DNA of 39,724 bases from Planctomycetota bacterium (GCA_003576845.1 QEVJ01000091.1:1-39724); one strand, 5' to 3'. Positions 9,563-18,186 are shown, numbered from the stretch's first letter. Numbers and translations are program-made. The notes: generated by a model from the sequence alone, not told the origin.

Positions 9563-10108
9563 ATGGCAACCGATCCACTCGAATTCGGCGGCGAGGAGCA
9601 GTTTGCAGCGGACGCGCGGCGCGTGTTCGATGTCGTGACCGATCTCGACGTGCTTGCGCGCGTGATGCCGGATGTCGAGTCGAGCCGGCGAATCGACGAA
9701 AACTCGCTCGCCTGCGTCGTGCGTCCCGGTTTTTCGTTTCTTCGCGGCAAGTTGAATGTAACCGTCACGCGGCTAGCGCCCGACGAGACCGACGCCTCGG
9801 AAGAAATCACCAAAGATGCCGCGCTCGCCGCCCGGTTCCGCGTCGCGTCGAAGGCCATCGGCGTGCAGATCGTCGTCGAAACGTCGCTGCGCATTGAGCC
9901 CACCAACCAGACGGCCGACACATCCGCTAGCGACGCGCCGAGCGACGCTTCCGACCGCTCGACCCTCAAATGGCAAGCCGCCGTCATCGAGCGTAAGGGC
10001 TTGGTCGCCGCGGTCAGCCCCACGCTCCTGCGAGCCGCGGCCGAAAGGGTGATTCAAGAAACCTGGCTCCGGTTGCGGGCCGAGCTTGAAACCGGTTCGC
10101 GTTCGTAG
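9563..10108 (+). CDS. SRPBCC-fold protein, CoxG-like
   Basis: The product is 181 residues, with the helix-grip layout of START/SRPBCC proteins. EFGGEEQFAADARRVFDVVTD at the start and the VMPDVESSRRID loop closely follow the CoxG (carbon monoxide dehydrogenase subunit G) pattern, followed by FLRGKLNVTVTRL and the long C-terminal helix LRAAAERVIQETWLRLR. Such proteins bind hydrophobic ligands, and CoxG-like ones are often membrane-associated. No CO dehydrogenase genes are nearby, so that specific role is not supported. A Thr/Ser/Asp-rich loop at about residues 113-128 is unusual. It starts 33 bp after the OPT gene, suggesting an operon. Confidence 0.75.
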   Translation: MATDPLEFGGEEQFAADARRVFDVVTDLDVLARVMPDVESSRRIDENSLACVVRPGFSFLRGKLNVTVTRLAPDETDASEEITKDAALAARFRVASKAIGVQIVVETSLRIEPTNQTADTSASDAPSDASDRSTLKWQAAVIERKGLVAAVSPTLLRAAAERVIQETWLRLRAELETGSRS

Positions 10109-10197
10109 GGACGCGATTCCGCCAGCCGAAGCCTTACCGCCCTTCCGGCTTTGCATTAAGCTGCAAGTAGCCGCGCGGCTCTCCGAAGGCACGTACT

Positions 10198-10229
10198 CTT
10201 TGCCTTTGCGTCATTGCGCCTTTGCGGTT
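10198..10229. repeat. Solo arm of the CTTTGCGG palindrome family
   Basis: CTTTGCCTTTGCGTCATTGC followed by GCCTTTGCGGTT closely matches one arm of the large palindrome at 22928-23015 (CTTTGCGTCTTTGCGGTTC). It sits 25 bp upstream of the U32 gene start. No partner arm is visible nearby. Confidence 0.5.
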
Positions 10230-10253
10230 CCCAGCAGCCACGCCGCTCGTTCC

Positions 10254-12860
10254 ATGTCTTCACCGCCCCGTCGCTCCGCCCCCGAGCTCCTCGCCCCCGC
10301 CGGCGATCGGGAGTGCTTGCGCGCGGCAATCGAGAACGGCGCCGACGCCATTTACTTCGGTCTCGACACAGGATTCAACGCTCGGGCGAGGGCCAAGAAC
10401 TTCGCCGTCGACGACGTGCCCGAGATCGTTGCGATACTGCACCGTCGCGGCGTGAAGGCTTACGTGACGGTGAACACATTGGCGTTTCCCGGCGAACTGG
10501 CCGAGATCGAGCAGCTCGTTCGCGCGCTCGCGGCGGCCGGCGTCGATGCGCTGCTGGTTCAGGACATCGGAGTGGCGAGGCTCGTCAAAGCGGTCTGCCC
10601 GGAGCTGGCGATTCACGCCAGCACGCAGATGACGCTGACCAGCGCGGAGTGCATCGCCGCCGCCGAGCGGTTGGGCATCGAGCGCGTGGTTCTCGCCCGC
10701 GAGCTTTCGGTCCGCGAGATCAAGAAGATCGCCCAGGCGACGACCGTGCCGCTCGAAGTGTTCGTGCACGGGGCGCTGTGCGTGGCCTACTCGGGCCAGT
10801 GTTTGACGAGCGAATCGCTCGGCGGCCGCAGCGCGAACCGCGGCCAATGCGCCCAGGCGTGCCGATTGCCTTATGAGGTCTTGCGCGACGGCGAGTTGGT
10901 CGACCTCGGCGACGTGCGGTACTTGTTGAGTCCGCAAGACCTGGCCGCGTATGCGCTCGTGCCGGAGCTGATCGACGCGGGCGTCGCGGCGCTGAAGATC
11001 GAAGGCCGGCTCAAAACGCCCGAGTACGTGGCGAACATCACGCGCCATTATCGCCTGGCGATCGACGTGGCGATGGCGGGAAAGCCCGTCGAGTTCACGC
11101 CGCGCGACATCGAGGAGATGGAGCTGTCGTTTTCGCGCGGGTTCTCGCCCGGCTGGCTCCGCGGCTGCGATCACAAGATGCTCGTGCCAGGTAAAAGCTC
11201 GGCGAAGCGCGGCGTGCTGTTGGGCACGGTGCGGCGCGTCGAGCGCGATCGCCGCGGCGGTTCGCGGGCATTCGTCGAGCTAGCGGCGAGCGTCAAACGC
11301 GGCGACGGCGTGATGTTCGATTGCGGCGGCGACGAAAACGAACGCCAGGGCGGCCGCGTGTACGAGGTCTTGCGCGACGGCCGCTCGCTCGACGAACCGA
11401 TTGCGACCGGTGTAGTTGCACTGTCGTTTGCTCGGGACGCCATCGATTGGCGGCGGATCGCGCCGGAACAGCAGGTGTGGAAGACCGACGATCCCGAACT
11501 GACGAGCCGCCTCCGCCGCACGTTCACGGGCGCGGACCCGCTAAGGCGTACACCGCTCGACATGGCCGTCGAAGCGGCGGTCGGTGCGCCGTTGCGAGTC
11601 CGTGCCACTGCGGCATCGGGCGAGTCGTGTTGGATCGAATCCGACGAACCGCTCGTCGCGGCGATGAAGCACCCGCTCTCACTCGACGTGCTCCGCGAAC
11701 AGCTCGGCCGGCTCGGCGGCAGCGCCTACGAGCTGCGGAACCTCGACGCGCGCATCGACGGCCAGCCGATGGTTCCGCATTCCGTGCTCGGCAAACTGCG
11801 CCGCGAAATGTTAAGGATGCTCGACGAAGCCGCCGCGACGCCGCCCGTGCGGGCCATCGCCGCGGAGTCGGTGTTGCCGCAATTGCGCTACGCTTCATCG
11901 GCGTCCATACCCGATTCCTGTGGGAGGCGAGTCCCTTCGCCGACGGAGCCGCCAATCGAGTCCGGTCGGCGAAAGGATTCGCCTCCTACAATTGCAGATG
12001 CGCCGACGATTCGCGTCCTGTGCCGCACTCTCGCTCAACTCGACGTGGTGCTCGCGTGCTGTGTTCGCGAATGCTACGCCGACTTTCACGACATTCGCCA
12101 ATATGCCGAGGCGGTCCGCCGAGCGCATGCCGCCGGCTCCAGGCTGTTTCTCGCCACGCCGCGCATCCAAAAGCCCGACGAAATGGGCATCTTTCGCGTC
12201 TTCGCCCGTCGCGGCGCGGACGGCATCCTGGTCCGCAATCTTGCCGGTCTTGATTACTTCGCTTCGCGCGGGATCGCGGTCGTCGCCGACTTTTCGCTCA
12301 ACGCCACGAACGAGCTGACCGCCGCATGGCTTCGCGAGCGCGGCGCCACGCGGCTCACGGCGTCGTACGACTTGAATCGCGATCAACTGTTCGACCTCGT
12401 CGCCGCGGTCCCGCCGGACTGGCTCGAAATCGTCATCCACCAGCACATGCCGATGTTCCACATGGAGCATTGCGTGTTCTGCGCGGTCCTTTCGCCGGGC
12501 ACGAACAAGACCAACTGCGGCCGCCCTTGCGATCGGCACGAAGTCCACCTCCGCGACCACATCGGCATGGAACATCCGCTCACGGCCGACGTCGGCTGCC
12601 GCAACACGCTGTTTAACGCGGTGCCGCAAAGCGCCGCCGAAGTCGTGCCGCTGCTCGTCGCCCGCGGACTCACCGACTTCCGCATCGAACTCCTGGCCGA
12701 CGGGCCGGACGATATCGAGCGCACGATTCGGCTTTATCGCGAGTTGCTCGCCGGTCGTACGACAGGGCAAGCCGTTTGGCGCGAACTTCGCGCCGCCAAC
12801 CGTGTCGGAGTGACGCGGGGAACGCTCGAAGAGCGGCGAAACCCATTGGCGATCATTTGA
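10254..12860 (+). CDS. U32-family protein (RlhA/TrhP-type RNA hydroxylase-like) with internal repeat insertion
   Basis: The product is 868 residues. The N-terminal U32 domain begins ELLAPAGDRECLRAAIENGA and carries HASTQMTLTS (121-130) and VHGALCVAYSGQC (171-183), then C199 and C203. C176, C183, C199 and C203 match the cysteines that bind an iron-sulfur cluster in RlhA and TrhP, which make 5-hydroxycytidine in 23S rRNA and 5-hydroxyuridine in tRNA. The central part resembles DUF3656 and a second U32-like half contains MEHCVFC and NCGRPCDRH. I therefore favour RNA hydroxylation over the historical 'peptidase' label. The start at 10254 matches the family N-terminus. Odd feature: about residues 556-578 are encoded by a 70-bp palindromic element that also occurs between genes at 16271. 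It sits in an Ala/Pro-rich linker between the two halves, so the fold may tolerate it. Confidence 0.87.
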   Translation: MSSPPRRSAPELLAPAGDRECLRAAIENGADAIYFGLDTGFNARARAKNFAVDDVPEIVAILHRRGVKAYVTVNTLAFPGELAEIEQLVRALAAAGVDALLVQDIGVARLVKAVCPELAIHASTQMTLTSAECIAAAERLGIERVVLARELSVREIKKIAQATTVPLEVFVHGALCVAYSGQCLTSESLGGRSANRGQCAQACRLPYEVLRDGELVDLGDVRYLLSPQDLAAYALVPELIDAGVAALKIEGRLKTPEYVANITRHYRLAIDVAMAGKPVEFTPRDIEEMELSFSRGFSPGWLRGCDHKMLVPGKSSAKRGVLLGTVRRVERDRRGGSRAFVELAASVKRGDGVMFDCGGDENERQGGRVYEVLRDGRSLDEPIATGVVALSFARDAIDWRRIAPEQQVWKTDDPELTSRLRRTFTGADPLRRTPLDMAVEAAVGAPLRVRATAASGESCWIESDEPLVAAMKHPLSLDVLREQLGRLGGSAYELRNLDARIDGQPMVPHSVLGKLRREMLRMLDEAAATPPVRAIAAESVLPQLRYASSASIPDSCGRRVPSPTEPPIESGRRKDSPPTIADAPTIRVLCRTLAQLDVVLACCVRECYADFHDIRQYAEAVRRAHAAGSRLFLATPRIQKPDEMGIFRVFARRGADGILVRNLAGLDYFASRGIAVVADFSLNATNELTAAWLRERGATRLTASYDLNRDQLFDLVAAVPPDWLEIVIHQHMPMFHMEHCVFCAVLSPGTNKTNCGRPCDRHEVHLRDHIGMEHPLTADVGCRNTLFNAVPQSAAEVVPLLVARGLTDFRIELLADGPDDIERTIRLYRELLAGRTTGQAVWRELRAANRVGVTRGTLEERRNPLAII
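11920..11989. repeat. 70-bp imperfect palindrome inside the U32 coding region
   Basis: The left arm at 11920-11944 starts GTGGGAGGCGAGTCCCTTCG. The right arm at 11965-11989 starts GTCGGCGAAAGGATTCGCCT. The arms are 25 bases each, pair with three mismatches and flank a 20-base loop. The same family, arm for arm, lies at 16271-16338. Here the reading frame passes through it without a stop. Confidence 0.85.
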
Positions 12861-13158
12861 TCGGGTGGCGAGTGATTTCGCACGCGCCCTTGGTCCGCCT
12901 GCGCATTTCCGCGCAGCGACGTATTCCTTGCCCGCGCCGAGCCGTCCCGATAAACCGAGTTTCGGTGCCGGGACGAGCGGAAGGGAGTTCGCACGCGGCG
13001 GCCGCGTCGCCGTACCGCTCCGTTCGCTGGAATTTGCCGCAGCTTCGATCATACTCAAGGAGCGCGGCCGGCATCGCGTCGCGGCGGCCATCGGATGCGA
13101 GGTTGATGTCGGCAGGTGTCGTGAGTGGGTTTTCGATTCGAACGAGCGGTTGAGTTTT
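12861..13158. other. Intergenic gap upstream of the peroxidase gene
   Basis: This is nearly 300 bp without a gene I can support. The peroxidase frame is open through it, but the translation is Arg/Ala-rich and lacks family similarity. No convincing promoter pair, hairpin or RNA was seen. Confidence 0.4.
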
Positions 13159-14880
13159 ATGGATCGCACTTCCCTTCGGCAGTCCATGCGTCGGATAAAA
13201 GTCACATGCGGTGCGGCGGCATTCGCGGCGATCCTCCTTCTCGCTTCGACCACAACGGCCGAGAACCGCTCCTACGACGGTTCGGGCAACAATCCGCTCA
13301 ACCCGGCGTGGGGCGCCGCCGGTACGAACCTAATCCGCATGGCCCCCGCCGCCTACGCCGATGAGATGTACTTGCCTTCCGGCGGATTGCGGCCCGGCGC
13401 CCGAAAGATCAGCAACGCGATCGCCGCCCAGAGCGTGATGATCGACGATTCGCGATTGCTCAGCAGCTTCGTCTTTCAATGGGGACAGTTCATCGACCAC
13501 GATCTCGACCTGACGACGTCCGCGTCGCCCAGCGAGTCGTTGCCCATTCCCATTCCGACCGGGGACCCGATCTTCGACCCGCTCTCGACCGGCACGCAGA
13601 CGATGATGTTCCAGCGTTCGACGTACGATTCGGCGACCGGCACGGCGCCCGGCAATCCGCGCCAGCAAGTCAATGCGATCACGTCCTACATCGACGGGTC
13701 GATGGTCTACGGATCGTCCGAAAGCCGAGCGCTCGCGCTGCGCACGATGAGCGGCGGGCTGATGAAGACGAGCGGCGACGATTTGCTTCCGCTCAACGCG
13801 ATGGGGCTCGAGAACGCTACGGGCGGAAATCCCGCGACCGCGTCGTATTTCGTCGCCGGCGACATCCGCGCGAACGAGCAGGTCGGACTCACGGCGATGC
13901 ACACGCTATTCGTCCGCGAGCACAATCGGCTCGCCGGCGAGCTCGCCGCCGCGAATCCGACCTGGACCGACGAGGAAATCTTTCAGCGCGCCCGCAAGAT
14001 CGTCGGCGCCGAGATTCAGGCGATTACTTACGGCGAGTTCTTGCCGGCGCTGCTGGGGACGATGACGCCCGGCGCCGTCGCGTCCTACGACCCGAACATC
14101 GATGCGACGGTGGCGACCGAGTTTTCGACCGCTCTGTTCCGCGTGGGACACACGATGCTGCCGCCAAACTTGCTTCGCGTGCAGAACGACGGCAGCGAAG
14201 CGCCCGGCGGGCCAATCGCGCTTCGCGATGCGTTCTTTTTGCCGACGAACATCGCCAGCGGCACGGAACTCGAATACTTGCTCAAGGGGCTGGCGACGCA
14301 GTGCCAGCAGCAGGTCGATCAACTCGTCGTCGACGACGTGCGCAATTTCCTGTTCGGCGAACCGATGCCCGGCGGATTCGACCTAGCCGCGCTCAACATT
14401 CAGCGCGGCCGCGATCACGGCTTGCCGGATTACAACACCGTCCGCGTCGCGTACGGACTTTCGCCCGTAGCGAGTTTTGCCGAGATCACGAGCGACGCGA
14501 ACTTGCAGGCCGCCCTCGCGGCGGTTTACGGCGACGTCAACGACATCGACCCGTGGGTCGGCGCACTGTCCGAGGATCACGTCGCCGGCAGCGGCGTGGG
14601 ACCGCTCGTCGCTGCGGCACTGGCCGACCAGTTCGCCCGCGCCCGCGACGGCGATCGCTTCTGGTTTGCAAACGACTTGGAGTTTACCCCGGCCGAGATT
14701 GCCCTGCTCGAATCGACGCGCCTTTCGGACATCATTCGCCGTAACACGGGCATTACGAACTTGCAGGACAACGTCTTCTTCGTCGTCCCCGAGCCGAGCG
14801 CCCTGGCATTGGCCGCGGCGGCGTTGGTCTCGCTGGCATTTACCTGCCGTCATCGCCGCGGCGACGCGCCGGCCGAGTGA
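13159..14880 (+). CDS. Secreted animal-type haem peroxidase with PEP-CTERM tail
   Basis: The product is 573 residues of the peroxidase-cyclooxygenase (peroxidasin-like) superfamily, which oxidises halides or organic donors with hydrogen peroxide. Residues 10-35 form a signal peptide. WGQFIDHDLDL holds the distal haem histidine H114 next to D113, which in the family gives an ester bond to haem. SYIDGSMVYGSS, FVREHNRLAGEL (the catalytic Arg/Glu segment) and ALFRVGHTMLP with proximal H331 follow, and LNIQRGRDHGLP is the family's most conserved block. The end is a PEP-CTERM sorting signal: VPEPS at about 543, a hydrophobic helix, then CRHRR. The enzyme should therefore be exported and processed by an exosortase. 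ATG 13159 (or 13186) gives the signal peptide. All key residues appear present. Confidence 0.92.
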   Translation: MDRTSLRQSMRRIKVTCGAAAFAAILLLASTTTAENRSYDGSGNNPLNPAWGAAGTNLIRMAPAAYADEMYLPSGGLRPGARKISNAIAAQSVMIDDSRLLSSFVFQWGQFIDHDLDLTTSASPSESLPIPIPTGDPIFDPLSTGTQTMMFQRSTYDSATGTAPGNPRQQVNAITSYIDGSMVYGSSESRALALRTMSGGLMKTSGDDLLPLNAMGLENATGGNPATASYFVAGDIRANEQVGLTAMHTLFVREHNRLAGELAAANPTWTDEEIFQRARKIVGAEIQAITYGEFLPALLGTMTPGAVASYDPNIDATVATEFSTALFRVGHTMLPPNLLRVQNDGSEAPGGPIALRDAFFLPTNIASGTELEYLLKGLATQCQQQVDQLVVDDVRNFLFGEPMPGGFDLAALNIQRGRDHGLPDYNTVRVAYGLSPVASFAEITSDANLQAALAAVYGDVNDIDPWVGALSEDHVAGSGVGPLVAAALADQFARARDGDRFWFANDLEFTPAEIALLESTRLSDIIRRNTGITNLQDNVFFVVPEPSALALAAAALVSLAFTCRHRRGDAPAE

Positions 14881-14989
14881 GTGGCATCGCCCGGATGCGC
14901 CGGATTGCTTAAGATGGTCGCGGTCAGAGGTTCACGCCGCGTTGTCGAGCGCGGCGCCGTTCTTTCCGCGCCATCGCCGAAGTCCGCTC

Positions 14990-16246
14990 ATGCTTTCCCC
15001 TGCCGCCCAACGCGAGTTCGCCGTCGACGTGGTGCGGCGGTTGCGGGGCGCCGGATTCGAGGCGGTTTGGGCCGGCGGGTGCGTGCGCGATCGGTTGCTC
15101 GGACTCGCGCCGAAAGACTACGACGTGGCCACCAACGCCACGCCCGAGCAGGTTCGCGAAGTGTTCGGACGCCGCAAGACGATTCCCGTTGGGGCGGCGT
15201 TCGGCGTGATCGCGGTGCCGGGTCCGAAACCGGCGGGCACGGTCGAGGTCGCCACATTCCGCCGCGACGTGAGCTACTCCGACGGCCGCCGGCCCGACGC
15301 CGTCGCCTTCACCACGGCCGAAGAGGACGCCCAGCGCCGCGACTTCACGATCAACGGCCTGTTCTACGATCCTCTCGACGATCGCGTGCTCGATTACGTC
15401 GGCGGGCAGGAAGATCTCAAGCGCGGCATCGTCCGCGCGATCGGCGAGCCGCGGGAACGCTTTGCCGAAGACAAGCTCCGGATGCTGCGCGCCGTGCGGA
15501 TCGCGGCCGCGTTCGACTTCGCCCTCGACCCGGCAACGATCGCCGCCATCGAGCAAATGGCGAGCGAGATACTCGTCGTCAGCGCCGAACGGATCGCCGC
15601 CGAGTTGCGGCGGATGCTCACCGATCCGCGCCGCGAACGAGCGGTCTCGCTTCTCGCCGAATCGCGATTGCTCGCCGTATTGTTGCCCGAGGCCGGCAAC
15701 GCAGCCAATTCCGATTCGGCCGTGGCCGCTAGAGCCATTCGGCTCGTCGCCGCCGTCGATGATCCCTCGTTCCCTCTTGCGCTCGCGGCGTTGCTCTTCG
15801 CACTCGGCGTGAATGTCCACGTCGTCGACATCGGCCGCCGCTGGCGATTGTCGAACGATGAGGTCGAGCGTACCCAATACCTCGTAGCACAGGCCACAAC
15901 CCTCGACGCCGTCGCGGCGCTTCCCTGGCCGAAGGTGCAGCGGATGCTCATTCATCCCTACGCGCCGGAACTCGTGGCCCTCCACGCCGCGCGTGCAGGA
16001 ACCGGCGAAGGCAACGCGGCAGCGGTCGCGTTCTGTCGCGAACGGCTTGCCTGGCCCGCCGAGACGCTCAATCCGCCGCCGCTCTTGACCGGCGACGACC
16101 TGAAGCGGCACGGGATTCGCCCCGGGCCGAAATTCAAGACGCTGCTCGAAGAAGTCCGCGACGCACAACTCGAGGGTCGAATCGGCACAAAGGAAGAGGC
16201 GATTCGACTCGCCGAGCAGATCGAATCGCGCACGGCGCCGAACTGA
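14990..16246 (+). CDS. CCA tRNA nucleotidyltransferase / poly(A) polymerase family
   Basis: The product is 418 residues and belongs to the class II nucleotidyltransferases that add or repair the 3' CCA of tRNA in the cytoplasm. VWAGGCVRDRLLGL (27-40) with KDYDVATNA (42-50) is the catalytic head; D43 and D45 are the metal-binding aspartates. RRDFTINGLFYDP (116-128) and the ERFAEDKLRMLRAVRIAAAF motif belong to the neck, where template-like base selection occurs. The C-terminal body is shorter and less conserved. CCA-adding and poly(A)-polymerase members cannot be separated by eye. ATG 14990 is chosen because the family N-terminus begins there; upstream open frame is not homologous. It converges on the beta-propeller gene across a palindromic repeat. 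Confidence 0.9.
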   Translation: MLSPAAQREFAVDVVRRLRGAGFEAVWAGGCVRDRLLGLAPKDYDVATNATPEQVREVFGRRKTIPVGAAFGVIAVPGPKPAGTVEVATFRRDVSYSDGRRPDAVAFTTAEEDAQRRDFTINGLFYDPLDDRVLDYVGGQEDLKRGIVRAIGEPRERFAEDKLRMLRAVRIAAAFDFALDPATIAAIEQMASEILVVSAERIAAELRRMLTDPRRERAVSLLAESRLLAVLLPEAGNAANSDSAVAARAIRLVAAVDDPSFPLALAALLFALGVNVHVVDIGRRWRLSNDEVERTQYLVAQATTLDAVAALPWPKVQRMLIHPYAPELVALHAARAGTGEGNAAAVAFCRERLAWPAETLNPPPLLTGDDLKRHGIRPGPKFKTLLEEVRDAQLEGRIGTKEEAIRLAEQIESRTAPN

Positions 16247-16270
16247 GAACGGATCCCTCAACAAGAAACC

Positions 16271-16338
16271 GTAGGAGGCGAATCCTTTCGCCGAAAGCAT
16301 GGGTTGGCCAGTCTTCGGCGAAAGGATTCATCTCCTAC
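16271..16338. repeat. 68-bp imperfect palindrome between convergent genes
   Basis: The left arm at 16271-16295 starts GTAGGAGGCGAATCCTTTCG; the right arm at 16314-16338 starts TTCGGCGAAAGGATTCATCT. The 25-base arms pair with two mismatches around an 18-base loop. It lies between the CCA-adding gene and the beta-propeller gene, where its hairpin could act as a bidirectional terminator. It is the intergenic copy of the element found inside the U32 gene. Confidence 0.88.
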
Positions 16339-16355
16339 AGTTCTCGCAAGGGCAT

Positions 16356-17690
16356 TTATTCACTCACGTCGTAGCACAACAGCGCATCCTGCTCGCGCAG
16401 ATACAACTTCCCGCCGACAATCACGGGGTGCGGCCAACTTGGGTTCTTGACGTCGGGAATCTGGAACTTGCCCTTGAGCTTGTAGCCCTCGGTCGTTGCT
16501 TCCACGAGCGCCACGACGCCGTTCTGATAGCGGAAATAGACGTGCCCGTCGGCGTACCCGATCGCGGCCGAACCGGTTCCCGCGCCGCGGCCCTGGTTCC
16601 AGGCGATCTTGCCGGTCTTGAATTCGACGCACACGGGATAGCCCTGGTTGTGCCCGTTGCCTCCGTACAAGTATCCATCGACGAGGACCATCCCGCCGTG
16701 ATGGTTTTGGAGCGTCCTGGCTTCGAGAAAATAGACTTCCTTCGCGTCCACGTTGTTGCCGCCGGCCGAACTGAGTTCGACAAGCGCCGCGCCGGCGCCG
16801 TAACCGGTGGACGAGAACACATAGTCGCCGTCGACGATCGGCGTGGGAATGCTCGCCGTACCGTTGGCGATGCGATTGTAGTTCCACAGCAACTCACCGT
16901 CGTCGGCGCGGAAACTCACGAGCCCGCGGCCCATGAGCTGGACGTACTGCTTCACGCCGCCGCCGTGCGAAACGATGATCGACGAATACGCCGCGCCATC
17001 TCGGCCTTTCTCGCCGAGGTCGCCGACGCTCGCTTTCCAGATTACGTCGCCGTTCGACTTGTCGAGCGCAACCACGGCCGCATCCTTCGCTCCGGGAGTG
17101 CACACGAGCTTTTCGCCATCGACCAGCGGCGACTCGCTATAGCCCCAGCCCGACATCATCCGGCCACCGAAGTCTTTTTTGAGGTCCTTTTGCCAGACGA
17201 TATCGCCCGAATCGACCTCAAGACACGCGAGCGCTCCGTGGATTCCGATGGCGTAAAGGTGATCGCCGTCGACGGTCGGCGTGCATCGTGGGCCGGGATA
17301 GCCGTCCCCGCCGCCGCCCTTGCCAATTTTGGTTGCCCAAAGCTCCTTGCCGTTCTCGTCGAGCGACAGGGCGATGACGTACTGTTCGCCGTCGCGGTCG
17401 CCCATCGTGAAGATGCGGCCGTGCGAAATCGAAATCGAAGAGAATCCTTCGCCCAAGCCGGTCGCTTTCCACGCGAGCTTCGGCCCGCCGTCCAGCCAAG
17501 CCTTGAGCAAGCCCGTGTCGGTCGAAATGCCGTCGCGCTTGGGTCCCCGCCACTGCGGCCATTCGACGCTGGCTCGGTCGACGCTGGCACGTTCGGCGGC
17601 ATTGCCATACGATGCCGCGGCGAACAACGCCGAAAACAACACGAGGTTCGCGGTCCATGTGCGCAAACCGATCGCAGCGAAGCGAATCAT
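16356..17690 (-). CDS. Exported PQQ-binding-like beta-propeller protein
   Basis: The product is 444 residues with a signal peptide (FSALFAAASYGNAAE). The mature part opens WPQWRGPKRDGIS, the usual entry into planctomycete quinoprotein-like propellers. Repeated blades follow, each ending in a (V/L)xALD...G(D/K)xxW pattern: ALSLDENGKELWATKI, CLEVDSGDIVWQKDL, ALDKSNGDVIWKAS, SFRADDGELLWNYN and EFKTGKIAWNQG. This is the PQQ_2/WD40-like fold. Whether it binds PQQ or only acts as a scaffold cannot be told; no haem c motif or catalytic calcium-site residues of alcohol dehydrogenases were recognised. ATG 17690 is chosen for its signal peptide and for CGGAG seven bases upstream; longer versions add non-homologous sequence. 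Confidence 0.86.
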   Translation of the reverse strand: MIRFAAIGLRTWTANLVLFSALFAAASYGNAAERASVDRASVEWPQWRGPKRDGISTDTGLLKAWLDGGPKLAWKATGLGEGFSSISISHGRIFTMGDRDGEQYVIALSLDENGKELWATKIGKGGGGDGYPGPRCTPTVDGDHLYAIGIHGALACLEVDSGDIVWQKDLKKDFGGRMMSGWGYSESPLVDGEKLVCTPGAKDAAVVALDKSNGDVIWKASVGDLGEKGRDGAAYSSIIVSHGGGVKQYVQLMGRGLVSFRADDGELLWNYNRIANGTASIPTPIVDGDYVFSSTGYGAGAALVELSSAGGNNVDAKEVYFLEARTLQNHHGGMVLVDGYLYGGNGHNQGYPVCVEFKTGKIAWNQGRGAGTGSAAIGYADGHVYFRYQNGVVALVEATTEGYKLKGKFQIPDVKNPSWPHPVIVGGKLYLREQDALLCYDVSE

Positions 17691-17965
17691 CGCAAGACTC
17701 CGAAGTTCTGGGGGTGCAGCGGGCGAGACACAATCGGGCAGGAAGGGAACGGCGGGGGCAGATCTCGCCGGGCCATTGGCCAACGACGAGCGCCAAACCG
17801 GGCGGGATGCAAACTTCGCAACGGTTGAGTGGGCAGTGGACAGTGGGCAGTTTGGCAATGCCGTTGGAATCTTCGCAGGTTACCAACCTTCGATAAAGTC
17901 TACTTGCCACGCGCACGGCGAGCAAGAATTCACCCCAAACCGCCAGCGTTGGGATACAATGCCGT

Positions 17966-18103
17966 ATCGCGAAATCGTGAAAAGGTGAAAACGCGAATGA
18001 ATTACCGGGACGAGTGGTTTTGGCGTCGTGTGCGGAGCCCCCCGCGCGAGTTGCGATGGTGCTTCCTAGATTTCGCGATTTCGTACTTTCGTGATTTCGC
18101 GAT
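17966..18103. repeat. Long inverted repeat of the ATCGCGAAATC family
   Basis: The left arm at 17966-17996 starts ATCGCGAAATCGTGAAAAGG. The right arm at 18071-18103 reads TTTCGCGATTTCGTACTTTC then GTGATTTCGCGAT. The reverse complement of the right arm begins ATCGCGAAATCACGAAAGTA, close to the left arm. The roughly 75-base centre is unrelated GC-rich sequence. The arms are AT-richer than the surroundings, suggesting a mobile palindromic element. Confidence 0.7.
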
Positions 18104-18172
18104 GGGTCGGGACTCATCTTATTGTCAGGCACGCCGTCGAAGAGAACTCGGGAACGAATTCTTCGGCCGATC

Positions 18173-18186
18173 CTAACGTTCGTTAG
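18173..18186. promoter_or_regulatory. Perfect 14-bp palindrome, candidate operator
   Basis: CTAACGTTCGTTAG is an exact inverted repeat (6-base arms, 2-base centre). It lies 16 bp upstream of the start codon of the small membrane protein. The position and symmetry suit a dimeric repressor site, but no regulator is encoded next to it. Confidence 0.4.

Noticed and set aside
10254-12860. The U32 protein as a collagenase-type secreted protease
   Set aside because: It has no signal peptide and keeps the four cysteines of the iron-sulfur RNA hydroxylases, so an intracellular RNA-modifying role is more likely.
14924-16300. A 458-codon minus-strand frame opposite the CCA-adding enzyme
   Set aside because: The plus strand encodes the complete nucleotidyltransferase motifs; the antisense translation has none.
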